Assembly (NCBI GenBank): GCA_905178155.1
Contig: CAJINV010000008.1
Coordinates: forward strand, 1,178,001-1,242,000
DNA from: Amoebophrya sp. A120
Lineage: Eukaryota; Sar; Dinophyceae; Syndiniales; Amoebophryaceae
DNA length: 64,000 nucleotides
Direction: 5' to 3'
How positions within the stretch are numbered: position 1 is the first letter of the stretch; each line of letters begins with the position of its first letter. Below are positions 1-9,581 of this stretch, in pieces. The notes beneath the pieces were generated by a model. It searched no databases. It saw only the letters and a list, made by a program, of their open reading frames with translations, and was not told the origin of the DNA. Position numbers and translations under genes: made by a program.

Positions 1-425
1 ACAAGATCTATGTATCTAAATCTATGGGTATGGACGCCTTCTTTTTCTCGGCTTAGGTACCATGACGATGTAAAGGTAAAAGCTCCAGTTGCGGCAGTAT
101 CATATGATTATGTGATCTGATCCTGATCCTGATGTTGATATGGTCTCCTTTTTTTCTCGTGGTCAGAAGCCGACATCGACTAATACGTGCACGTGCATGC
201 ACACCGGCAAAAAGTGGCCACAACTCTAATACTATCTTCGTCAGTACGATTACCAGGCACAACTACACAAAGAAACCATCGTAAAAATCTCACTTGTAAA
301 ATTTATTTATGTACGATATCAATAAAAATAAAGATATACAGATTACGTATACGTCGTGAAGTAAATTTTCGCGTCAAAGTGTAAGCGAAAACACAAGTTA
401 GACAAAACCCACGAATACGAAACCA
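1..425. other. Upstream non-coding stretch
   Basis: No convincing coding signal. The short open frames here have no recognisable composition. The part just before 426 is A-rich and probably holds the 5' leader of the first gene. Confidence 0.5.
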
Positions 426-3400
426 ATGCACCACAAGACCATGTCGCGAATTTGGTTTAGGAGATTGATCGCTGTACCACTGCTAGCGGCGTTCATCTAC
501 TTTAACGATGGAACGACGTGGAGCTGCAGCGCATTGAGGGTGCCTGCGTCCTCCTCCTCCTCGTCATTGCCACTTAGGAATGCCGAGGAAGAAGCTCCAC
601 CCCACGCTGACGCTGGCGCAGGACCACCCGCAGCTCAGGCACAATTTTCGTCTTCTGTAGCTGGAGTAGGTGAACTTGAATTGGCGCGTCCAAAAGTACC
701 AGGAGCAGCGGCAGCAGATGCGGCACGACAACGCTCAGAGTTGAAAGCAAAAATCGGATATCTCCGAGATTACCTGCACGAAGTCTGCGAGAGCACTTGG
801 AAAGCGAAATTCGCGGAAGACATCGACTGTAATAAGTTCGTCGCAGCGTTGGATAAAATCAAGCAGGACAGCGAGGACAGCGACAGGCGCGAGATGAAAA
901 AATTGCTGACGAGAATTCAGACTCTTTACGTCGCAAGGCTCAAGGAGTTGCAGTCTCAGCAGAAGGGAAAGAAAGGTGGCCCTGGCCGTGGTCGGTCGCA
1001 GTCTCCGTCCCCGTCCCGGTCCAGAAGTCGGAGCAGAAAAAGTCAAAGGACGGGCCAAGAGCAACATCTTCGTGAAGGTCGCCAAGAGGAGCAACAGGAT
1101 CAACACCGGGAACAAGTACCAGTGTTGAAAACGCCGGGCCTGGAAGCCTACGAGACAGCGCAGCAAGGATTAGATAATGCAGCTCGCCGCCGCGGACTGA
1201 AGCGCCAGCGCCGGTCTTCAGGTAGTTCTTACGAGAGAGCAGACGATTATGGCGACGAGCTGCAAGAGCTGTACGACATGGAGGAGGGGTGCGCGAGAGC
1301 CGACCAGAGCGCGCAGTCTACATTGGAGAGCCGCGCCCTGCAGCTGGCAATTACTGATTACGCGAAGGAGTATATTCGCGAGAGCGAAATCTTCGCAGGT
1401 GCCGGTCGCCCGCGAGCGAATTTGCCCGTTCGGGTAGCGTCGTGGATGGTTTCTGAATTAACGGCATTGCTTGTGACCACAGCGTTTATGCAGACCGCAG
1501 GACAGCTGCATGTGGCGATTCCGGCGGCACAGGCGATTCCGTTTCACTACGAACTCGCGGTGTTTGGCTTTCCATTCTTGGTGAACTTTTTCGGAAATCG
1601 ATTGTCCGGGGCGACGAAATGGGTATCGAAAGGGATCGGCATGTGCAGCCTGGCGCTTGCGGTGCAGGCCTTTAAATGGCCGGTCGCCTTGACGCCACTG
1701 GGCGTTGCCACGAACTTGGTTCCCGCAGCGCTCCGAGGGGCTCAAGCGGTGCTCCCGACGAGCGCGGACCGGAAGCGGAGGCGCTGCGAGGGATGCTTCG
1801 ACACGATAGCCGACGAGATTGGAGCGCCATCGAAGGAGGTCGTTGCGGCGGAGCGCTTCCAGTTCCGCAGCTTCGTCGCGAATTCTATGTTCTCGCTGGC
1901 CGCAAAGACCACGGAGTCGCTCTTTCCCGGACGATCCACGGAGGAAATGCTCGACCTGCACACGCGCGCAGTGGTCGTCGGCGTACCTCTTGCGGAGGTG
2001 TTGTGGAGCTATCTGGAGGACCCGAGCCAGATGGACGCCCACACGCAACGTGCCGCGGTGGCTCTCACCCGAGTGTTCGTCGTTTACGTCTTGACAAGTG
2101 GGACGCCTCAGACCGTGAAATCCGTCCTCACAAAGTTTCTTCCCAAGTGGCCGAAACATCCGGTCTTCCGCGTCCTTCAGAAAGGGACCGTCGCTGTTTC
2201 CGCCCTCGCAGCACTGTACGCCGTTTACTTCATCGTTGACAAGGGTCCCGCAGCACTCGAGGACGGAAGTGGTCTTGATGCCTTAATAGCCAAGCACGGG
2301 CCTTTCGCCAATCACACCGTTTGTGCGACGCCCGAAAACATGCTGTTGCCCGAACACAACAGGAGCAGTTTCACTGAAGGCTTGTTGCACGAGTTAGGGT
2401 GCATCAAGGAAAAAATGCTGGAGCAAGAGCAACAAGGATCTAGCTCAGCGGGTGCAGCTTTGAGTGGCCTCTGTAGTTCTTCGTCTCTGGCGCCAGCGAG
2501 CAAAGAATTGACCAATGCGCACTCGCTCGTACACGAGTCATTTGCGAAAGTGCCAGGGGGACGGTCGAAAGAGGCCTTCTGTGAGGATGAGGGTATAGCC
2601 GACGGCATCAGGTTTTTCAATCACCACCTCCAGAGACTGACCGCCCAGACGAAGGGAAGCATGGATGCCGCGAAGTGTGATATAAGAGTGTCGGAGGCTG
2701 CAGCCGATTTTCCAAAGCCTGTGTGCGGAGGCACGCACATTCCACCCGCTTTTGCGTCGAAGTATATTGAAATCGACCCTAAGACAAATGAGTGCAGGGC
2801 ACACTATCCTGAGTACACCAGCATGGGACGGGCCGCGCAGGAAGCGCTGGCCCATCATCAGACTCGTCAAATGGAACAACCCACCGCTCAGCAGAGCGGC
2901 CGTCACGCCCTCCCTGCACCGTCGTCCGTTGCAGCTCTGGAGCAGTCCAGCACTTCTTCAGATGCCCGCGCCCTTGCGCACGGCGAGTCTTTGGGGGCAG
3001 TGATTCCGTGTGGCAGGAGTTCCGGGGACCGCCCCTTCGGAAGCTCGCGTCCAATAAAGCCGATACTGACAGGAGCCGCTGCGGCAGCCGGAGAAGGCCT
3101 TGTCAGCTCGTCAGACAGTACGCAACGGCAGCTGGTGCGGCAGCAGCTGGACAACTCGCAACAAGTCGCGGTCTCGGCGGGGCAAGCCCCGGGGGCACTT
3201 TTCGGGCGAGAACGTACCTTGCGGCAGCACGTCGAGAAGACAGCAGGTCCTCTGGTAGCTGCACTGACAACCGCCGGGGGAAGGCTTTTACCGGCTCTGC
3301 AGCAGCAGGCCGGCCAGCTGTCGGGCCCTTCGTCTACCGCGGTGCAAGAGTTTTATCGAGAGCAAGTCTTTCCTGCGCCCTCGGCGCAAGCAGTGCCAGT

Positions 3401-3944
3401 CATCCCTCCGGTGGGTGAGGAAAGCAGCAACGTCGAGCCGGTCAGCCAGGCCGCACCGACGTTCGACGCAGAGGGACGGTTCATCGGTATATCCGCCATG
3501 CCCCAACAGCATAGCGGAGGTGCCATTTCCGACACATATCGCGGCCAGTTGATTGACGGAGTGCAGCGAAGCGCCCAAATCTCGGCGGAGCGCGGCGCTC
3601 ACATTGTGCGCGCCATCGAGGGGCAGAGTCGCGTAAACTTTTGGACTGGACCTTTTCGCGCGACGCGGGCACTACTGAAGCACCGTTTGCAAGTGCTTCG
3701 CGAGAACGCCAATTGGCGAGCCGCTTTGACGCAGTTGCGGACGAACTCCGCGGATGCCGAGAGCGTGTTGTCCGGTTCGGGAAACAGGTTGCAGCTATTG
3801 GAACTGCTTGATCAAGCCTTGAAGTCAACCCAAAAAGGCTGGAACGCACTCAAGAAATTGCCAATTTCTCAACTAGTAAAAGTCCTACGCGACACAGCAG
3901 AAAGTGGTGCGACCTCGTCACCAGACGAAGCAGCGAGCCCCTGA
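426..3944 (+). CDS. Large hypothetical secreted or membrane protein
   Basis: An uninterrupted frame of 1172 residues; I do not recognise the family. The N-terminus has basic residues followed by a hydrophobic run (residues about 12-27), which looks like a signal peptide or anchor; an alternative start is the second Met at 444. Residues about 30-330 are low complexity, with poly-Ser, a Ser/Arg-rich stretch near 190-210 and charged helical segments. Residues about 335-460 hold several hydrophobic segments that could span a membrane, and another lies near 595-615. The C-terminal half is rich in Ala, Gln and Ser. The gene has no intron and no introner, unlike most neighbours. Secretion or membrane location is inference from hydrophobicity only. 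Confidence 0.75.
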   Translation: MHHKTMSRIWFRRLIAVPLLAAFIYFNDGTTWSCSALRVPASSSSSSLPLRNAEEEAPPHADAGAGPPAAQAQFSSSVAGVGELELARPKVPGAAAADAARQRSELKAKIGYLRDYLHEVCESTWKAKFAEDIDCNKFVAALDKIKQDSEDSDRREMKKLLTRIQTLYVARLKELQSQQKGKKGGPGRGRSQSPSPSRSRSRSRKSQRTGQEQHLREGRQEEQQDQHREQVPVLKTPGLEAYETAQQGLDNAARRRGLKRQRRSSGSSYERADDYGDELQELYDMEEGCARADQSAQSTLESRALQLAITDYAKEYIRESEIFAGAGRPRANLPVRVASWMVSELTALLVTTAFMQTAGQLHVAIPAAQAIPFHYELAVFGFPFLVNFFGNRLSGATKWVSKGIGMCSLALAVQAFKWPVALTPLGVATNLVPAALRGAQAVLPTSADRKRRRCEGCFDTIADEIGAPSKEVVAAERFQFRSFVANSMFSLAAKTTESLFPGRSTEEMLDLHTRAVVVGVPLAEVLWSYLEDPSQMDAHTQRAAVALTRVFVVYVLTSGTPQTVKSVLTKFLPKWPKHPVFRVLQKGTVAVSALAALYAVYFIVDKGPAALEDGSGLDALIAKHGPFANHTVCATPENMLLPEHNRSSFTEGLLHELGCIKEKMLEQEQQGSSSAGAALSGLCSSSSLAPASKELTNAHSLVHESFAKVPGGRSKEAFCEDEGIADGIRFFNHHLQRLTAQTKGSMDAAKCDIRVSEAAADFPKPVCGGTHIPPAFASKYIEIDPKTNECRAHYPEYTSMGRAAQEALAHHQTRQMEQPTAQQSGRHALPAPSSVAALEQSSTSSDARALAHGESLGAVIPCGRSSGDRPFGSSRPIKPILTGAAAAAGEGLVSSSDSTQRQLVRQQLDNSQQVAVSAGQAPGALFGRERTLRQHVEKTAGPLVAALTTAGGRLLPALQQQAGQLSGPSSTAVQEFYREQVFPAPSAQAVPVIPPVGEESSNVEPVSQAAPTFDAEGRFIGISAMPQQHSGGAISDTYRGQLIDGVQRSAQISAERGAHIVRAIEGQSRVNFWTGPFRATRALLKHRLQVLRENANWRAALTQLRTNSADAESVLSGSGNRLQLLELLDQALKSTQKGWNALKKLPISQLVKVLRDTAESGATSSPDEAASP

Positions 3945-5249
3945 AAAAGTTTTTATCGAGCTCGCTTTTGTGTAGCACGGCGGGGTCTCGTCGTTGGCGG
4001 ACGGAAAAGAGCCGGAGCGCTTCTTTTTACAACAAAACATTTCTATCGTATATCGTATCTTCTTCTGCTTTTCTATGCGACACAAATAAGCCAATTGCGA
4101 ACCGAAAGTCTATTTCGACAAAAGCTACAAACATTTTCATGACGTAAAGTGTTCATGATGCTTTACGGAAGTGCTTAGTCAGAACCAGAACCACTACTAC
4201 AAGTTGTGCTTATTAACTCCAACTCACGGTGTTTAGCTGTATGATTATAATGATGATTCTGATTGATAATGAAAATGAATATTGTGGGTGACACGATCAT
4301 GAAAAAATGTGATAAATTCTTGTATGATACTAATGTTTTTGTGCAGTCTCCACCTCCAGCTCATGATTGCGGACTTTCGCTTTGGAGTTGTTTATCTCAC
4401 CATAAATTCACTTTTTACAATCCTATCAATCTATGGACGTAACACTCCTGGTCCTGTTGTGCTAGCTTATTTTTTTTTGAAAAATACGCAAAGCAACTCT
4501 GGCCACGACTTTCCGCCCTGCCAGAAGTTTGTACTTTGATATAGATGAAGCTATGATGTGGTGCTTGCGCGATGGACGAACGCGCAGCAGGGTTGTGTGC
4601 AAATTTTCTGTTTCACCGATGTAGCAGCAAAATGTGTGCGACCCGGTCGGGGGAACTTGAAGCACTTTTGTTCGTCGTGGTCTTCTGTCGAGGATGTTGT
4701 AATTATCATGATGTACTAAGAAAAAGAATCTGTATGAGCCAGTGTTGGGTTGTGTTACTCAGTATGTATTTATCTTGCTCAGCCATCATGCAGCTGCACC
4801 GTTCTTTTTGCGTTGCACTTGTTGCAGCAGAACAAGGAGCAAAACTACAACAAGAGAGGCAACGGAAAAAAGTCACATCAATCAGGGTAAGAGTAAGAGA
4901 GCGAAGTACAGTTCTTGCAGTGGTATTGAAGGAACGAACGAAAGCAAATTGAAAATGGCGCCGCACTGCTCCGCGCATGTCACACACCAACACGTTACTG
5001 GGGTAGAGATGGGTTCCAGATGAAAAAGGACCCCGTCGAGTGTGAGTGACGAGACGGCTCTGCACCTGTTTTGTTGCTTGTGAAGTTTCAGCCAGGGGGG
5101 TATGAGGGCCTGCGTTTAGGATTACGAATAGATGGAAAAGTAAAGTGATTATTTTTGAAACTAATAGTGCTGTGAGAAGGTGGTCTACGTACGTGTCGAT
5201 TCTTCACTCAGCTACGACGCGAAGGCCGAAGGCACGAACGCAAACAAAA
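3945..5249. other. Intergenic region
   Basis: About 1.3 kb with no supported gene. It contains AT-rich stretches (around 4200-4350 and 4440-4500) and several short, unconvincing frames. No tRNA-like cloverleaf or tandem array was seen by eye. Confidence 0.5.
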
Positions 5250-8177
5250 ATGAGCGCATCACAGACGCAGTCGGTGACGCAGCAATGGCCATTGCCTACA
5301 CTACCATCGAAACTGCTACAGTTTTCGAGTGAGGTGGAGGCAGCGATGCGGCAGAATAAAGAGGTTATCGCGCTGGAAAGCACGATCATCAGCCACGGGA
5401 TGCCTTTTCCCCAGAATCTGGAAGTTGCAACGCGTTTGGAAGGGATTCTCCGCACAGAAAAGACCTGCCCGGCGACGATCGCAATTCTTGACGGGATCGT
5501 ACACATTGGCTTGGAAAGGGCACAGCTAGAGTTTTTCGCCAAAACTGGGCCGCAGATCAGGAAGGTATCGCGCCGGGACGTCGCAGATGTGCTCGCGAAG
5601 AAGCAGTGCGGTGCGACCACGGTCGCGACAACGATGCTGTTTGCGGATTGGACTAAGAAAATCCGGCTCTTTGTGACCGGCGGGATAGGCGGGGTCCATC
5701 GGAACGCGGACCAAACGTTCGACATTTCCGCTGACTTGGAGGAATTCGGCAGATCCAAAGTGGCTGTGATCTGTGCGGGCGCGAAGAGCATCCTGGACTT
5801 GCCCAAGACGCAAGAGGTGCTGGAAACGAAAGGCTGTCCCGTGGTCGGGTTTCGGACCGACGTTTTTCCGACCTTTTTCACCCGCGGTGAAGCGCAGGCA
5901 CTGCCCGTCGTTTCGAAAGTCATGTCCGCTACCGAAGCGGCGCACCTAATCGAAATCCAGGTCGAGTGCCTGCAGACAGGGCTGGTTCTCTGCAACCCGA
6001 TTCCGAAAGACAAGGAATGCGTGGAGGCCCAGAAGGCCATAGAGGCGGCGGTAGTAGAGGCAGAAAAGAAACATATCTTGGGGAAGGACGTCACGCCGTT
6101 TTTGCTGAAACGAGTCAACGAGCTCACGAAAGGGAAGTCCTTGGCGGCGAACATCGCGCTCGTCGAGAACAACGCGAAGCTGGGTGCGGAAATCGGAAAG
6201 GCTCTGTATGACCAGAGGCTCGTCCAGAGGACAGCAACTTCTGCCGGCTCCACAGGGCAGCAAGAGCACACGACTGCTGGCGGCGTGACTTTCTCATCTG
6301 CAGCAAGAACGACCTCGTCTAGCAGTAGCGGTTCTTCTTGTGGCTCCACCGGCTGGAAAGTAGATCAAAAATCCGAACAAGAGCAAGCTCCTTGCAAAAT
6401 CACGGTGATAGGGGGCGCCACAGTCGACTATGTGTGTCGACCAGAAGCCACAGCCACTCAAACGTACCAGCTGAAAACGAGTTTACCTGGGAAAGTACAT
6501 ATCCAGTGCGGTGGCGTGGGACGAAACATCGCTGAGGCGATCTGTAAACTCGCAAACCTGAACCCCGCTGATGCAGCTGCTCGATCAACATCAACATCCG
6601 GAGCCTGCCTTATTTCGCGGGTCGGCAACGACCCTGCCGGGATTCTTGTGGAACAGAATTGCAAAAAACATTGCATTATCCTGTGCAAAAGTATCGTTTT
6701 CGTAGTAATCGCAGTCATACATTACAAATCTTCTTTCCAAGGCAGACCAGCATGACAAATTCCATTTGTAACGCTGAGCGAATTTGTATTGCAATTACTA
6801 CTAGAAGTGCGATGCTTTTGCAGTGCATATACATTTCCCTTGTAAGCAGTGACCACCACGTCGCCCGACATCATGCTGACTTTCCCACCAAAGTCGGAGC
6901 AGTGCCTTCTTCAGAAGATCCCACCATATTCTTATTCAGTGCAAAAGTATTGCACTCGGTAAATTTTTACAGTCATGCGTGACAAGTGTACGAGTAACGC
7001 TGAGCGCTAACGTTTATATAATAATCCCCGTGGTAATGCTAATTATCCAAAATATCCAGCATGACAAATTGCGTTTCTCATTCTCTTTTTCGAAAAACAA
7101 AAATGTGCACTGCAGTTCACAGTAGTATGCTACTTTTGCAATGCAAACCCAACTAGTAGTAGCAGCAGCGCATTAAGAACCGCCCAGTACGTCGCGGTGA
7201 TGGACGACGCAGGAGACTTGGTCTCTGCCATCGCCGATATGGACATATTGCAAAACATCCGGATCCCGCCGCTCGTCGTTCCTGCAGCTCCTGCATCAGC
7301 CACGACATCATCCAGCCACCCGCCCGAGGGAGTAGATCACGACCATACGCCGACATCAATAGTGGAAACCCGTCCTCCGCAAAGTCTGTTCATTGTAGAT
7401 GGCAACGTGTCCGTTGCGACCTTGCACGAGTTTGCAGCCCGGCTCCAGGAAGTCGATCCGGCGACTTTGCGAGAACGCTGCTCCCAGATCTGGTTTGAGC
7501 CTGTGTCTACCGTGAAGTCTTTGCGCTTTTACGACCTGATGGCGTGCTTGAAGCAGAAGCAGATGAACGATATCTGCAGGTGTTCTCTGATCACGCCAAA
7601 CTATGACGAGCTCCGCGCCCTTGTTGCCGAGGGGCAGAAGCGACGAGCGAAGCAATGGCAAAAAGCCACGGACCACAACACCACGGAAGGGACTGGCACA
7701 AAGGAAACCGATTCTGAACGGGTGCGACTATTACATGCGTTCGCGAGTTTGTGCAAGGAACTCTTTGGTAGCGACGCAGTGCCGCCTACGGTCGTGCTCA
7801 CCTGCGGGAGCGATGGGTGTTTGGTCTTTTCGCCTGACGGCTCTGCCCTTACTACTTCATCTTGCAATCTGCCACGCGCCGCAACGATCCAGCTGCTAGA
7901 CAAGAACATCGCGAAGCTGAAGCTGCCTGTTGTTTCGAAAGAGCGCATAGTGAACACAACGGGAGCGGGAGACACGCTCATGGGCGTCTTGGCGTATGCC
8001 TGCGTGTACGAAAAGCTCCCGCTGATCCATTCTGTCCTGATGGGAATGGAAGCAGCTGCCATCACAATCCAGTCCGCCTTTCCGGTCGCGGAGAACCTCA
8101 GAGAAAAGCTTTTTTTGACGGAGACCGCTGCAGTGCGTCTTGGAACTGCTGGGGTCGTCACACCGTCAAAGCTGTGA
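5250..8177 (+). CDS. Pseudouridine-5'-phosphate glycosidase / PfkB kinase fusion
   Basis: A two-domain pseudouridine salvage enzyme. The N-terminal part (residues about 25-330) is a PsuG/IndA glycosidase, which splits pseudouridine 5'-phosphate into uracil and ribose 5-phosphate. It shows the ALESTIISHG segment with the catalytic Glu and CAGAKSILDL with the Schiff-base Lys of the family. A Ser/Gly linker follows. From residue about 380 a PfkB-type kinase (pseudouridine kinase) begins with the glycine-rich CGGVGRN segment and ends with the anion-hole motif TTGAGDT near residue 780. The model has exons 5250-6676, 6835-6932 and 7147-8177 and gives 851 residues in frame. Two family-A introners (6677-6829 and 6933-7146) interrupt the kinase half. 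The exact middle-exon borders are the least certain part. The same fusion order is known from other eukaryotes. Confidence 0.88.
6677..6829 (+). mobile_element. Introner IE-A copy 1 (intron 1 of the PsuG/PfkB gene)
   Basis: It starts TATCCTGTGCAAAAGTATCG and ends with the matching inverted arm TTTTGCAGTGCATA. The flanks TGCAT (6672-6676) and TACAT (6830-6834) look like a 5-bp duplication with one change. Removal joins the reading frame. Confidence 0.85.
6933..7146 (+). mobile_element. Diverged introner IE-A copy 2 (intron 2 of the PsuG/PfkB gene)
   Basis: The arms GTGCAAAAGTATTGCACTCG and TATGCTACTTTTGCAATGCA match family A but the interior has drifted. No clear duplication remains. Removing exactly this span keeps the kinase frame open. 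It is likely an old copy. Confidence 0.65.
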
Positions 8178-9581
8178 CCTGGCCGTATGTTGTCCGACCG
8201 CTTGATCAATCGCAATCATGTACTACATCAGGCCTGCTCCTCCTTTTTCCGATGAAGTGGTGAACAATTTTCAACATGGACGCGGTTGCTACACAATCAC
8301 AGCGTAAATACAGATACACGCCGTCCTGCATGCTTATGGGACAAATACAAGAACTCGCGTCGCTGCAGGCTGCTGCAGATCGAAATTCAAGACTCGGACT
8401 GGTCGTTCACCGATGAACATAAAGTTGTTCCTGAGCAGCATGCAAGTGGTGCGCACTTCTTCGTGAGTCGATTTTTGCGTCTCTGACTCTCCGCCGCCCT
8501 CTTTCTCAAAACCGCTGACCGGAGATGGCGCCATTTTTCCGTTTTGTTAGTCTGAGTCGTATGTTTGTAAATCGAGAACGAGAGCAGGACGACCAGGAGT
8601 TGTCTGGTCGTGAGATGTTTCGGTGAGACTGCGATATAATTTTTTGACCTACAACATAAGCAAAGGCGACAGACCGCAGCAGGTGTAGTGTATATGAATA
8701 AGTATGATATTCACTGCTCTACTCAATCTCAAAATATTGCGAGCAGTTGCAAAACTGTCCCTAGACTTATATGCCACCTGAGTTTCATTGTTCGATTTAC
8801 CTTCATCGCACATGCATTCGCTTTCGCTTCGACTTTTTGTCGGCGCAGTGAATATCGTTCTTATTTGTCAGATTCGAAATGCAGAATCTTACTGACGACT
8901 AGTTTCACCTTCAGCGATTCGTGCATATTTTTTTTCGACTAGTTTCAATGTTTTTCACGATCGACGAAACGATATGAATTTCACCAGATCATGATTATAT
9001 AGTAGGTCTCGCCCGTGTGCCGTGGCTCTGGCTGTTGACTTTTTGCAAAGCACGCAACATTTACATTTTCGACGTTTAGGGGAGAAGCTTTACATTTTCC
9101 AGATACATGTTCATCGATCCGATCACCAACAGCACAGCAACACTGCGTACATTCCCTGCCTGGTATTGCTAGGGAAACCTGGTGGTCCGTTGGTTGGTGC
9201 TGACGATGATCATCGCTGGGTGATGGCGTGAGCCGCGTTTCGGAATCACCAGTGCAGTAGAAATAACGTCGCTAAAGAACTGCGCTGCTTATAATCGCAA
9301 TCGGGCCCGGGCGATGAAATACAACGCGGAACCTGGACACTAAAGCATCTTCAACAAGTTCACGTTACAGACACAGCGTAAATGTAATTACAGCTGGGGA
9401 TACAAGAAAAACTGAAGACAGAATTGTAAGAACAACCGAACGACGTCGATTCATCTTCTCCAGCTCCACAGCGACAACATAATTCGCGCTCGCAGCGAGC
9501 AAATCAGAAAGTAGACCTGATTCTTCGAGAGCGGACAGTGATTCTGATTGAGCTCCTTGACCCGCAGCGTTTTACTGCTGG
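8178..9581. other. Intergenic region
   Basis: About 1.4 kb without a supported gene; AT-rich around 8640-9000. A pyrimidine stretch and AG near 9567, just before the next start codon, could accept a trans-spliced leader. Confidence 0.5.

Noticed and set aside
1458-2159. Minus-strand frame of 233 codons
   Set aside because: Shadow of the first gene in GC-rich sequence; no domain and no splice context.
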